Below are positions 37,043 through 46,600 of a stretch of 64,000 bases of DNA, piece by piece. A model generated the notes under the pieces. It saw only the letters and a program-made list of their open reading frames with translations, searched no databases and was not told where the DNA came from. The position numbers and the translations under genes are program-made. Origin of the DNA: Lineus longissimus. Lineage: Eukaryota > Nemertea > Pilidiophora > Heteronemertea > Lineidae. The DNA is taken from assembly GCF_910592395.1 (NCBI RefSeq), contig NC_088316.1, positions 9,052,001-9,116,000 on the forward strand. The letters run 5' to 3'. Position 1 is the stretch's first letter. Each line of letters starts with the position of its first letter.

Positions 37043-38530
37043 TGCATATTGACTAACATGGACGTGAAGTGTGCATAGGCAATGTTTCCGCTAGGACTGA
37101 ATGAAAAGGAGGTACAATGCTTTTTTAAAAAGCAATTTTGATGCAGTAAAACAACATTTCAGGCGTAAAAAAGGTCATAAAATCCTATTTTAACTTAAAA
37201 ATTACCTTACTTCAAATTAATAGACCACTTCCGCACCAGGTAGCGTACGGCAAGCGGCTGTTATAAAACGCGGATTCCGCGGAAATCCGCGGAAAAATCA
37301 CAAAGCCGCCAGTAAAAACGCGCATAATATTTAATGATAATTATATTATACAAATAACAACATAAATCATAAATCAGAGGCAAGAACTACCAGTTATCTG
37401 CACATTTCATCGGTCAGATTTTAATCCTCTGAAGCGCCATTCATGCCATTCCGATCGACTCTTTCCTCTTGCTTTTTTTCTTGGTGTTGATAAACTTTGC
37501 ATGTTATCTTCGACACCACCGTGGTTCCTTCCCTATAACGGAACACATATTACGAGGCTGCTTTCAAGTGTGACTGTTGCCCGGATTGATGTACGTTACG
37601 GTATATGCCTCCTTCAAATAATATGTAAAGAGCAAGCTCTAGTGAACTCACACAACTGTTTGACATGGGGGAGCCCCCCAAACCCCCGTCCTTCTGACAT
37701 ATTTAGCCAGAACATTGGGGGATGAGTCCCCCAAACCCCCTCCCCCGTTCTCTGAAAGTGACAGGTTTTAGTCAGTACATTGGGGGGGAAGGCCCCCCCA
37801 ACCCCCCCCATTGGACTCTAAAAATAGAATTCCTTGGAGACGCTGAACAACAAGGCCCCATAAAGAAATAGTCCCCGCCCCGGTAGCTGTCTCATATCTG
37901 CCGACAGAAGCAGCTCTTTGTGGTGAAATAATAATTGAATTTTCCACCTGCTAGCCTAGATATTTGTGTATGTTTCTTCACCAGTTAGTTAATAACGAAT
38001 TTTTGTAGCTTATAATTATATTCTTAATTGTTTTAACGCGTTTTTTTGGATTCGTTTGGCGCCAAAATCAAGAATGGCAAATTTACGACCTTGACACTAG
38101 AGGCGCTGATGTCGTTCCGGAACGGTAGATGCTAAATCGGATAGCCAGGCGGTAGGGGAACTCCTGCACCCTGACCACGTGAACTACATCAGGGAATTCC
38201 TCTATTACTTCGCAGCTCCACGGTGAAGTAAATAAATACTGAATAAAGGCCTAGTCACTTTTTCAAAATATGCGGATATAGGCCTAGTTACAAACCTTGA
38301 TTCGGTTTAACCTACAAAATAACTTGCATGTCATATGTGGTGTGTGACCATGCAGTCTTGTTTGCTGTTCCCCAGCTTGTTTGTTGGGGCCAGCATTGGT
38401 TTAGTCTACGCCCATCGCTGAGTTATGCACATGGTTGAGGAGTCTGGATATTGTGCGCCTGTATTTGCGCTAATTATTGTCAATCTTGTATGTTTATTGG
38501 CTTATTTGAGAGTCAAATAGTCATTTTTTG
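37043..38530. other. No supported gene; one G/C-run repeat
   Basis: AT-rich sequence apart from a repeat at 37615-37940 with alternating G and C runs, which is duplicated at 52750-53065. Confidence 0.5.
37615..37940 (+). repeat. G/C-run repeat, copy 1
   Basis: Starts AATAATATGTAAAGAGC and contains several CCCCCCAAACCCCC and CATTGGGGG blocks about 70 bp apart. It ends near TAGCTGTCTCATATCTG and TTTGTGGTGAAATAATAATTG. The same order appears at 52750-53065. A shorter related copy in the opposite orientation lies at about 54350-54480. Confidence 0.8.
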
Positions 38531-39650
38531 TATTCTAGGTTGAAATGGTACTCACCTACTCTCCTATCCTAAATGAAAGTATTTGCACATATAGACGCCC
38601 GGTAACTTCACAATATCAGAGTATGTACAGTTTCACCTGAAAACATAAAGGTAAGTCTTGTAATAATAATCAGTGTTTTTGGTTTGAGAATTTTTTGTTT
38701 CTAGTTGAAATATGTACTCACCACCTATCCTAAATAAAAGCATTTGCACATCTCGACGCCTGGTAACTTCACAATATCAGTATTTACAGTTTCACCTGAA
38801 AACATAAAGGTAAGTCTGATAATAATCAGTCCAGTGTTTTTGGTTTGAGAATTTATTGTTTCTAGTTGAAATATGTACTCACCACCTCTCCTAAATAAAA
38901 GCATTTGCACATCTCGACGCCTGGTAACTTCACAATATCAGTATGTACAGTTTCATCTGAAAACATAAAGGTAAGTCTTGTAATAATAATCAGTCCAGTG
39001 TTTTTGGTTTGAGAATTTATTGTTTCTAGTTGAAATATGTACTCACCACCTCTCCTAAATAAAAGCATTTGCACATCTCGACGCCTGGTAATTTCACAAT
39101 ATCAGTATGTACAGTTTCACCTGAAAACATAAAGGTAAGTCTTGTAATAATAATCAGTCCAGTGTTTTTGGTTTGAGAATTTATTGTTTCTAGTTGAAAT
39201 ATGTACTCACCACCTCTCCTAAATAAAAGCATTTGCACATCTCGACGCCTGGTAATTTCACAATATCAGTATGTGCAGTTTCACCTGAAAACATAAAGGT
39301 AAGTCTTGTAATAATAATCAGTCCAGTGTTTTTGGTTTGAGAATTTTTTGTTTCTAGTTGAAATATGTACTCACCACCTCTCCTAAATAAAAGCATTTGC
39401 ACATCTCGACGCCTGGTAACTTCACAATATCAGTATTTACAGTTTCACCTGAAAACATAAAGGTAAGTCTTGTGATAATAATCAGTCCAGTGTTTTTGGT
39501 TTGAGAATTTATTGTTTCTAGTTGAAATATGTACTCACCACCTCTCCTAAATAAAAGCATTTGCACATCTCGACGCCTGGTAACTTCACAATATCAGTAT
39601 TTACAGTTTCACCTGAAAACATAAAGGTAAGTCTTGTAATAATCAATAAT
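38530..39650 (-). repeat. 164-bp satellite containing splice-like signals
   Basis: Six near-identical 164-bp units plus a diverged first unit. On the minus strand each contains TTTATGTTTTCAG, a 74-nt segment (GETVHTDIVKLPGVEMC in one frame) and a GTGAGT donor. 74 nt is not a multiple of three, so joined copies would not stay in frame. Overlapping 70-codon ORFs recur because each spans one unit plus part of the next. Lies just downstream of the SGNH-like ORF. Confidence 0.85.
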
Positions 39651-39740
39651 AATAAAGTTTTTTAATTAAAGTGACTCTTGACACATAGAAATACTCTTAC
39701 TGGTACATTAGAAATAGAGATTTTTTTATTGATATTCACC

Positions 39741-40463
39741 TTAATAGTATCCATCGTCCACCTCTATCCAGCTTATTGTTTCCTGCCTTCTGGTATATAG
39801 GGAGGTCCAAACGTTGACGAGCCTGGTATCTGGACGGCAGCCGTCGTATAGGTGTCTGCTCGTGAATTTAGATAATCTATAGTTCCTGTGAATAGTTGTT
39901 TTGGTTGTTGTTCGATCCAATCTAATACCAAGTCGTTCATTGTTTTCATTGATAATCTTTATTTTGGCGTTTACTGATCTAATATCAGCCTGAAGAATTT
40001 CTGATTGTGATTTCATTGTAAAGTCGGAATACGTTCTATGGTCTAATCGTCCGGTCGCCACACGGTGATTATTATATTTGACAAGGTCTACTGGATATAT
40101 TGTAGCTATCTGACAGGAGCAGCTCTTTGTGGTGAAATAATAAACGAATGGATGAATGTCTTGTATGAAGTTTCCGTGCCTAGTCCCAGAAACATACTTC
40201 ACTTCAAATCCCCAACCATGGGACCTCTTTTCCATTTCAGTTAGATCACAGATGCCAGCGGACAAAACGACATGAATCTGGTCTTCTGGATGCTGCCGCT
40301 GAATTTCCCTCACCAACGATGCTCCTTCAGATTGAAGGACTGAAACTTTGCCACCTCCTATACTGATTGTATGCACTTGAATGTCGAAAGAATCCTCATT
40401 TGATTGTAAGTTATTATGAAGCTGAAAGCCTCGAGAGTCTGACAAATACACGATGTGCTTCAT
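39741..40463 (-). CDS. SGNH/GDSL-hydrolase-like ORF (240 aa)
   Basis: Starts ATG MKHIVYLSDSRGFQLHN. SDSRG fits the GDS(L) block I that carries the nucleophilic Ser. Further on are VVLSAGICDLTE (block II/III-like; usually G-x-N-D) and near the C-terminus LYDGCRPD, which resembles the final D-x-x-H-P block but has Arg where the catalytic His is expected. Similar SGNH-like ORFs are carried by some invertebrate mobile elements. It lies between the Helitron remnant and a satellite, all on the same strand, but whether it belongs to the Helitron is unknown. No stop interrupts it. Confidence 0.5.
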   Translation of the reverse strand: MKHIVYLSDSRGFQLHNNLQSNEDSFDIQVHTISIGGGKVSVLQSEGASLVREIQRQHPEDQIHVVLSAGICDLTEMEKRSHGWGFEVKYVSGTRHGNFIQDIHPFVYYFTTKSCSCQIATIYPVDLVKYNNHRVATGRLDHRTYSDFTMKSQSEILQADIRSVNAKIKIINENNERLGIRLDRTTTKTTIHRNYRLSKFTSRHLYDGCRPDTRLVNVWTSLYTRRQETISWIEVDDGYY

Positions 40464-40559
40464 TTCTGTAATAAAAAGAAGTTCGGAAGTGCGTCATTCA
40501 ATTCCTATTATCCAATAATTTAGATGGTGTCTTGGCGATATTTATCATCACCCACCAAT

Positions 40560-40975
40560 ATTGAAATCCACATGGTTAGCGATATTTGTCATCACCCACC
40601 ACACTGAACCTAAATGGTTAGCGATATTTGTCATCACCCAGCAATCCGAACCTAAATGGTTAGCGATATTTGTCATCACCCACCAATCTGAATCTACATG
40701 GTTAGCGATAATTGTCATCGACCACCAATATTGAAATCCAAATGCTTAGCGATATTTGTCATCACCCATCAAACCGAACCTAAATGGATAGCGATATTTG
40801 TCATCACCCACCACTCCGAATCTACATGGTTAGCGATATTTGTCATCGACCACCAATCCAAATCTACATGGTTAGCGATATTTGTCATCACCCACCACAC
40901 CGAATCTACATGGTTAGCGATCTATTTGTCATCACCCACCAATCCGAATATACATGGTTAACGATATTTTATTCC
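40560..40975 (+). repeat. 42-bp tandem array (about ten copies)
   Basis: Units of 42 bp with the core TGGTTAGCGATATTTGTCAT followed by CACCCACCA, e.g. at 40572 and 40614. As 42 is divisible by three, two frames stay open for 75-87 codons; these are repeats of 14 residues and unlikely to be genes. The array abuts the 3' end of the helicase fragment. Confidence 0.9.
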
Positions 40976-41655
40976 TCTGTGTATCGTTGTAGAAGACTTT
41001 CAACAAATTGAATGATACTGTCATCATTGAACAAGGAGGTGAAGTCTAGCTCTGTAGTTGTTGATAACTTTCTTATCCTTTCAATTTCCAGAGTCCTTGC
41101 TCTTTGGGTTGGTGTCCTGACAACATGACAAAGTCTGTCTTCATTTACGAACACTTTCGGGTGCCATGCAAAATCTGGATCTTGACGTGAGCAGCCAGCT
41201 GTTTTTGCTCGAGACAAGGCAACAAAGAGTGCCCCTGGATTTCGTGATTCGAAAGCTCTTGTTCCCGGATTGATGACTATGTAGCGGTTCATCTCGCCTT
41301 GACCAATTGTCATGCCCTGGCACCGGTGAATAGTGGTACCCTATCCTAGCCTGAGAGGAAGCTGGCGTCTCTTACAGTGATGGCAATGACAATCCATAGC
41401 TCTTTCTATTGGTACTATCTTAGTAGATGGAATGAATGCTGGTCCTGTGTATTTGGGAAACTCAACCATTACGACATCGACATCTGGTAAGTCAGTGGTG
41501 GGGGTTTTGTTATCTTGGTAGATTATGTCATGCACGAGTCCTATGGAACCATTGAAGAGTCCCACTGAGGTATTGATGTTGCTCGTCAGCATGACCTTGG
41601 CTCCTCGACACAAATACAGATGTCTCTCCAATCCCATTGCCTTGTCACTGGGCAA
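40969..41655 (-). pseudogene. Helitron helicase, C-terminal part
   Basis: Encodes the last motifs of a Pif1-type helicase: GAKVMLTSNINTSVGLFNGS, then LPLRLG, a TAG at 41341-41343 where Trp would fit, then GTTIHRCQGMTIGQGE and GALFVALSRAKT (motifs V and VI). The Walker A and B part is missing. In Helitrons this domain is fused C-terminal to the Rep domain and unwinds DNA during rolling-circle transfer. The frame after the stop is open to 40969. Confidence 0.75.
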
Positions 41656-41680
41656 GTTTGCGTGGGTGCCCGTGGATTAA

Positions 41681-41832
41681 GGAATTGAACCCGAGGCGGA
41701 GGACCTTGGTTGAGTTACCAAGACACTCGAGGGTGGAGCTAAAATACAGTCCAAACCTGAGCCTACGAAATTTTAGCTCCACCCAAGAGTGTCTTGGTAA
41801 CTCAACCAAGGTCTGAAGCCGAGGGTTCAATT
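41681..41832. repeat. Near-perfect long hairpin
   Basis: 41702-41745 and 41770-41813 are inverted repeats with 42 of 44 matches and a 24-nt loop. Weaker pairing extends outward to about 41681 and 41832. It lies in the gap where Rep and helicase should be continuous, so it is an insertion, probably a MITE. Confidence 0.75.
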
Positions 41833-42041
41833 TCTATTCTAAAATACCTCAAACTTAAAAAGATAAGCCACGAAAATAACTTGAATATGTGCGAATTTGG
41901 CAAATTCCATCCATCGCCGGCCCGGCCGGAGCGCCGGTAGCGCCGTTGTTTGCATTATGTTACGGCAACGTTACAGAAAATGAGACATGTACATTTTGTA
42001 CAGCGCGCATAGGAAGTCCGCATCGGCTCGCTCAAGTGATG

Positions 42042-44633
42042 CTAAAATCCGCGCAAATGGGCTATTTGGAGCGTTTTTCTCGGCAAATATGCTGGATGGA
42101 GTGCTGTCAACCTGACCTCATCTTGAGCCCAGTTTGATAGAAGTTCAGCGATTTGTTTTTCATCAATATCATCTTTAAAGGCTTGATACATGAGATTGTG
42201 TGGTTCTCTATCACCGCGCCAGCAAAGGCCATGCCAGTGAATCATCCCCCTGCCTTTGGCAAATTCTTGCCTGTACCAGTAGGCTTCCACTCCAAAGGCC
42301 GGCCTCATCACTTTTTCGAAGTAGCATTTAGTACGAAGATCAAAATAATGACCAACAATGTGAGTATGTTCCTGTAATGCGATGAAAAGTTTGCTTTTGT
42401 TTTCTAAGTCAATGGCCTTTCCTGTTGTCTGATTGATATATAGTTCTAGAAGTCTCCTCAATGGTTGAAAATAATTTTCTGCGCAACTCCCGGTAGTAAA
42501 AAGTGAAGGGAGACCCTTTCCTTTCATGATTTGGTAGTGAATGAGAGACTGGACCTCTTTCAATCTTTGCGACCAATACTGAGAGGTTCCTCTGAGGCTG
42601 GCACTGAAGTAGAGTATCTTGTTTGCAATAGATTTGTCACCATTTTGAATCTTTTCTTTCAGTTCTTCAACAGTGAGGTGTTGGTCACCTAACCTCTGAA
42701 GGATTATATACGTAGAGTTTTCAAGGGCTCTCTTCCTCATTATCATGTTGTGGAGAATGAACTTAAAATACTGGTGGCGAGCAAATCGTCCATCCTGGTA
42801 CCACATGAGGTGATCTGCCCAGTCGCCCAAAGAAGTGCAAGTTTTTTTGCGATTGGTAAAAAAGTCCCCTGTACCATTTGGAAATAAACATGGAAATGCA
42901 AAGGTAAAGAAATTCCTGGTGGTGAACTCTGACAGTGGTTTATCACCTCGGGTTGGCCATGGGATGGTGACAGTTCCCCTTTTGGTGGCTGTAACCTCTC
43001 CATGTTTTTCACCCAGCACATCCTTTACAACATTTTCGACGTTTTGCCTCAGATCAACTGCTGGATCTGGCAGGAGGACACCTGAAACAGTTTCCCCATC
43101 ATTCGTCTCTCCAGGATCTGTTTGGTCTGGGGCAGGTCCTCTGTCATCTCTATGCACTGTTGTTGAATCGTACTCTACTGTTGGCAAGTTGTCTACCTCC
43201 CCATCAATTGGCAACTGGCTAAGCCTTTCAGGACATATGGTTATATCCCCATATGCAGGGTTGTTATTCTTTAACCAATTCAAAGCCTTTTCAACAACGT
43301 TTCTCCGGACATTGAATTCATTGGTTGTTTCATTTTTGCCCTGCCTGCGAACTCTGATTATGTTGATTTCTGATGGAAGTCTAGGAAATATTTTGGCCAC
43401 CTCTCCAATGGCTTGTGGAAAGGTGACACAGTGTCCATTTGCTGCAATTCCACCATGATTAAGCATGTGGACATTAATTGATGGTGAAATTCGAGAAATT
43501 AATTGCTGCTCTATGACAGTTAAATTCTGAAGGTCTGGTGGAACGACTCCTGGATCCATGTTGTTTTGTGAGGAGAATAGTGTTATGCTGTCTTTTTCTT
43601 TGTAGCATCGTTGGCAGACTGTGGGATACTTTGAAATCTTCATTTCGAGTCTTCTTTCATTGCAAATTTTGCAGAATTTGAACTGGTAGGCCATCTGCTC
43701 TATCTCAAAATTGCGAATTGAATCTAACTTTGCTTGGTTAAAATGCTTGGATGATGTGGGTTCAGGTTCAGGTTCTGTTATATTGTCTTCATTGCAGTGC
43801 TGAATTTGTTTTTTTTGTCTTTTTGAATGCTTGTGATCTTTACTTCCTTTCTTCTTGCTGGTCTTTCTTAATTGATTTGCCCTTGTTTTTGCCTCATCAT
43901 CAGATTGTTTTCTCCTTTTTTGGGTTGGTCTGTCCCTTGTGATACTTTTATCAACTGGTGGCGGATCTTTCTTAAACTGGAGGTTAATTGTTTTGTGTTG
44001 GAAAGGTGGATTTGGTGGTGTATCATTTACCAGTAACAAGAAATACTGGTGTCTTAGTAAAAGAGTGACTGTTCTCAATGGATCATCAGTGGTGAACTCT
44101 TCAAGGTAGTATCGAATGTCACACTTGAGGATGTTGGTTGCAGTATTAACTTCACAGACAGTAGCATATCCGCTACCAGCAATCATCACTTCTCGATAGC
44201 ATTCAGGGGTAAGTTGGGGCAGCTCATGGCAAATTGATATGGCTTGTTCGAAATGATCCCAGTTTTGTTCAATGTGGCAACAAATGTGTTGGCGATACAG
44301 TCCATGATGGGAAGTGTCTCCATGGATTGCAAGGCTGAGACAATGAAAAAGGCAGTTCCCATCCCCAGGGACATTTTGCACATTGAAGACTTCCGTACCA
44401 ATGGAGAGTTTATCAGAAGGTATTGATAATCGATTGTCCTTTGTTTGAGTTTTTGTCGCTGTCTGTTCCATATGACTTTGTCTTTTTCTTACATACTGCT
44501 GGTCGCAGTGATCCAAGTTGGAACATGTTTCATGTTCAGGTGTCTTACTCTTAATTTGACAATTCGGCGATAATACTGGTGTTGGATGACAAGAATAGGA
44601 ATGATCGATCATGTTAGGATTTTTTTCGTTCAT
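42042..44633 (-). CDS. Helitron protein: OTU protease and HUH Rep region (863 aa, C-terminally broken)
   Basis: Residues about 82-202 form an OTU cysteine protease domain, with PGDGNCLFHC (Asp91, Cys94) and the terminal His in RHQYFLLLV (His195). A Lys-rich low-complexity stretch (about 225-285) and a Cys-x2-Cys zinc-binding-like region follow. The Helitron_like_N region comes next (TRNFFTFAFPCLFPNGTGDF, ASLRGTSQYW). The Rep motif GRGMIHWHGLCW at about residue 793-804 gives the HUH-type HWH metal site. Coding similarity ends near LTALHPA (about 42110); the last 20 residues are foreign sequence. The catalytic Tyr region of Rep and the first half of the helicase are lost. OTU domains are known in some animal Helitrons. 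Confidence 0.8.
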   Translation of the reverse strand: MNEKNPNMIDHSYSCHPTPVLSPNCQIKSKTPEHETCSNLDHCDQQYVRKRQSHMEQTATKTQTKDNRLSIPSDKLSIGTEVFNVQNVPGDGNCLFHCLSLAIHGDTSHHGLYRQHICCHIEQNWDHFEQAISICHELPQLTPECYREVMIAGSGYATVCEVNTATNILKCDIRYYLEEFTTDDPLRTVTLLLRHQYFLLLVNDTPPNPPFQHKTINLQFKKDPPPVDKSITRDRPTQKRRKQSDDEAKTRANQLRKTSKKKGSKDHKHSKRQKKQIQHCNEDNITEPEPEPTSSKHFNQAKLDSIRNFEIEQMAYQFKFCKICNERRLEMKISKYPTVCQRCYKEKDSITLFSSQNNMDPGVVPPDLQNLTVIEQQLISRISPSINVHMLNHGGIAANGHCVTFPQAIGEVAKIFPRLPSEINIIRVRRQGKNETTNEFNVRRNVVEKALNWLKNNNPAYGDITICPERLSQLPIDGEVDNLPTVEYDSTTVHRDDRGPAPDQTDPGETNDGETVSGVLLPDPAVDLRQNVENVVKDVLGEKHGEVTATKRGTVTIPWPTRGDKPLSEFTTRNFFTFAFPCLFPNGTGDFFTNRKKTCTSLGDWADHLMWYQDGRFARHQYFKFILHNMIMRKRALENSTYIILQRLGDQHLTVEELKEKIQNGDKSIANKILYFSASLRGTSQYWSQRLKEVQSLIHYQIMKGKGLPSLFTTGSCAENYFQPLRRLLELYINQTTGKAIDLENKSKLFIALQEHTHIVGHYFDLRTKCYFEKVMRPAFGVEAYWYRQEFAKGRGMIHWHGLCWRGDREPHNLMYQAFKDDIDEKQIAELLSNWAQDEVRLTALHPAYLPRKTLQIAHLRGF

Positions 44634-45834
44634 TATCTTGTTGTGTTGAATGAACTCTCAATCTGTTTGAATGAAAATAATAGAATTAAAAAACTCTGTT
44701 AGTGTTAGGCACTTACTAGGCCTATATAGTTTTGTTTTCATCTGTTCAAAAGTTCATTCCAATCCAACCATAACTGCTACAGTATGACTAGAATGATGAT
44801 TTTGTGCAGCATTTGATCCCCAATTATATAATTAAAATGCATTAGTAAATCGGGCCTGACCTAGGCCTACAGCCCCTTCCTGATTTAAATGACATGAAAC
44901 CCCTGGCATGCTGGGCCCTGTGCCCTCTGTGCAAATTTAAATTATGTGAGTAGTTGTGAGCAGTTGTGAGCAGTTGTGGTTGGAATACTAGTAGATTGGA
45001 ATGAATTATTTCTTCAATGATATGAAAGTTGAAAACCCTCGGAGTACAATGTCTTGACACCCAGGAGCTTCATTTCTGAAACAGTTGTGCCTTGTGGTTG
45101 GAATGTATTTCCAAATCAGTCCGTCAAAACTCTATGCAATGAAATGTCACAACTGTCTCCACCGACGTTGTCCTGTATGTCCTCCTAGCAGATGATTTTT
45201 AAATAAATGATGTGATTGATATAGGCCTACTTGTAGATTGGAATGAATTATTTCTTCAATGATATGAAAGTTGAAAACCCTCGATATAGGCCTACTTGTA
45301 GATTGGAATGAATTATTTCTTCAATGATATGAAAGTTGAAAACCCTCGAGTACGAAAATGCAGAGGCAAGACACATCATGCATGTCATGACACCCAGGAG
45401 CTTTTTCTCATTTCTGAAACAGTTGCATGGTTGGAATGAATTTCCAAATCAGTCTGTCAAATCTCTATCCAAATGGAACTTTAAGACCACTCTATATTTG
45501 TGCAGTAGTGTTAAAACTGACTTTTTGAAGTAAAGTACGTAAATCGAGAAGAAGAGGACGTTTACTTCGTCTGCAATGAAATGTCACAACTGTCTCCGCC
45601 GATGTTGTTGTCCTGTATGTTCTAGCAGACGATTTTTAGATACATGATGTCCCACACACTTCAGGACAGTGGCGCCGGTGTGAATAAATCTACTTGCGTG
45701 AATGGTCAATAGCTCATGACGTCAGGAAATAATTGCGTCACGAGGAAGGAAACAATGGGAATCATGGTAACTGTGGTTGCGGTGCGTCGTGAAAGCAGGA
45801 TCGGCAAGCGCGGCCCGTATGGAATGCAACAAAC
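44634..45834 (+). repeat. Repeat block flanking the DIRS insertion (left part)
   Basis: Contains three direct copies of a GGAATGAATTATTTCTTCAATGA-type segment (about 44997, 45238, 45302) and a region from 45370 to 45834 that matches 53065-53809. A small frame with HVMTPRSFFSFLKQLHGWN (45336-45533) corresponds to the longer one at 53310. The repeat is interrupted at 45834 by the DIRS element and resumes at 52372. Confidence 0.7.
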
Positions 45835-45875
45835 TGCCCATTTCCTTACAAGAAATGGCCATTTTGTTAGTTCAT

Positions 45876-46047
45876 ACTTACCTATGGAACACTTTTGCAT
45901 GTTACTCCATTTGGGCTCAAACACAAGAGTATCCCTTTAATTTTCTAAAGGGAGAACTGAGTTAACAGCTCGGCCGCCAGGCGGCGCCCTGACCGATCCC
46001 GCGAGATCGCGCCGATCTCATGCCGCCATATTTAGTCTTTACTCTTG
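45876..46047. repeat. DIRS left inverted terminal repeat
   Basis: 172 bp, the reverse complement of 52183-52354 with few differences. It starts ACTTACCTATGGAACAC and contains the G/C-rich palindromic stretch CCCGCGAGATCGCG. The 41 bp outside it (45835-45875) are not shared with the right end. Confidence 0.85.
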
Positions 46048-46094
46048 AGCGTTAATAAAGAGTATGTCCCGTTTGTGGGGACGGCGGGAGGGCC

Positions 46095-46192
46095 GTGTTC
46101 CATAGGTAAGTATGAACTAACAAAATGGCCATTTCTTGTAAGGAAATGGGCATTTTGTGTCATTCAAACTTACCTATGGAACACTTTTGCAT
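46095..46192. repeat. DIRS internal complementary region
   Basis: The first half is the reverse complement of the outer left end (45835-45892), the second half the reverse complement of the outer right end, joined at GGGCATTTTG with a 2-nt overlap (CA). This is the expected ICR of DIRS elements, proposed to template end restoration and circularisation. Confidence 0.85.
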
Positions 46193-46600
46193 CGAATCCC
46201 AGCAACCTATTGGAGGTGGGAAACGAGGACTTACCTAAGGCTGAGCTGTTGTTCCATCAAGGAGGCACCACCGGCATATTAGCTAAGGAGGACCGCCAGG
46301 GGAAAGAAATGGGGAAACCGGAGGACCGGTATTTTGATCTCGGTATTACAATCATATTATAGAGAGTAATAGACCCATTCTCCGGAAAACGCTAGAATTG
46401 CGAAATAAAACCATCTTCTTTCCGGCAACAGAGCTTAGAGCAAGTAAGGCATGTTGAAGGGTGTAGAATGAGTTATTGCTAAACAACAATAAGAAATTGC
46501 GTCCTTTCTAGTTTACTAGGGGTTGCCTGGATTGTTGAAGATAGGGCATATCAAAAAATGGCGCAATCGGGCTTCCCCCCCTTTTTTGATCTAGCCAGGA
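46193..46600. other. DIRS 3' untranslated region
   Basis: Between the ICR and the YR stop codon; no ORF. A run of short low-complexity segments only. Confidence 0.5.

Noticed and set aside
38725-39566. Five overlapping 61-70 codon minus-strand ORFs as a gene family
   Set aside because: Identical frames produced by a 164-bp tandem repeat.
42835-43458. 207-codon plus-strand ORF opposite the Helitron Rep gene
   Set aside because: Shadow frame of the intact antisense Helitron ORF; low-complexity composition and no motifs.
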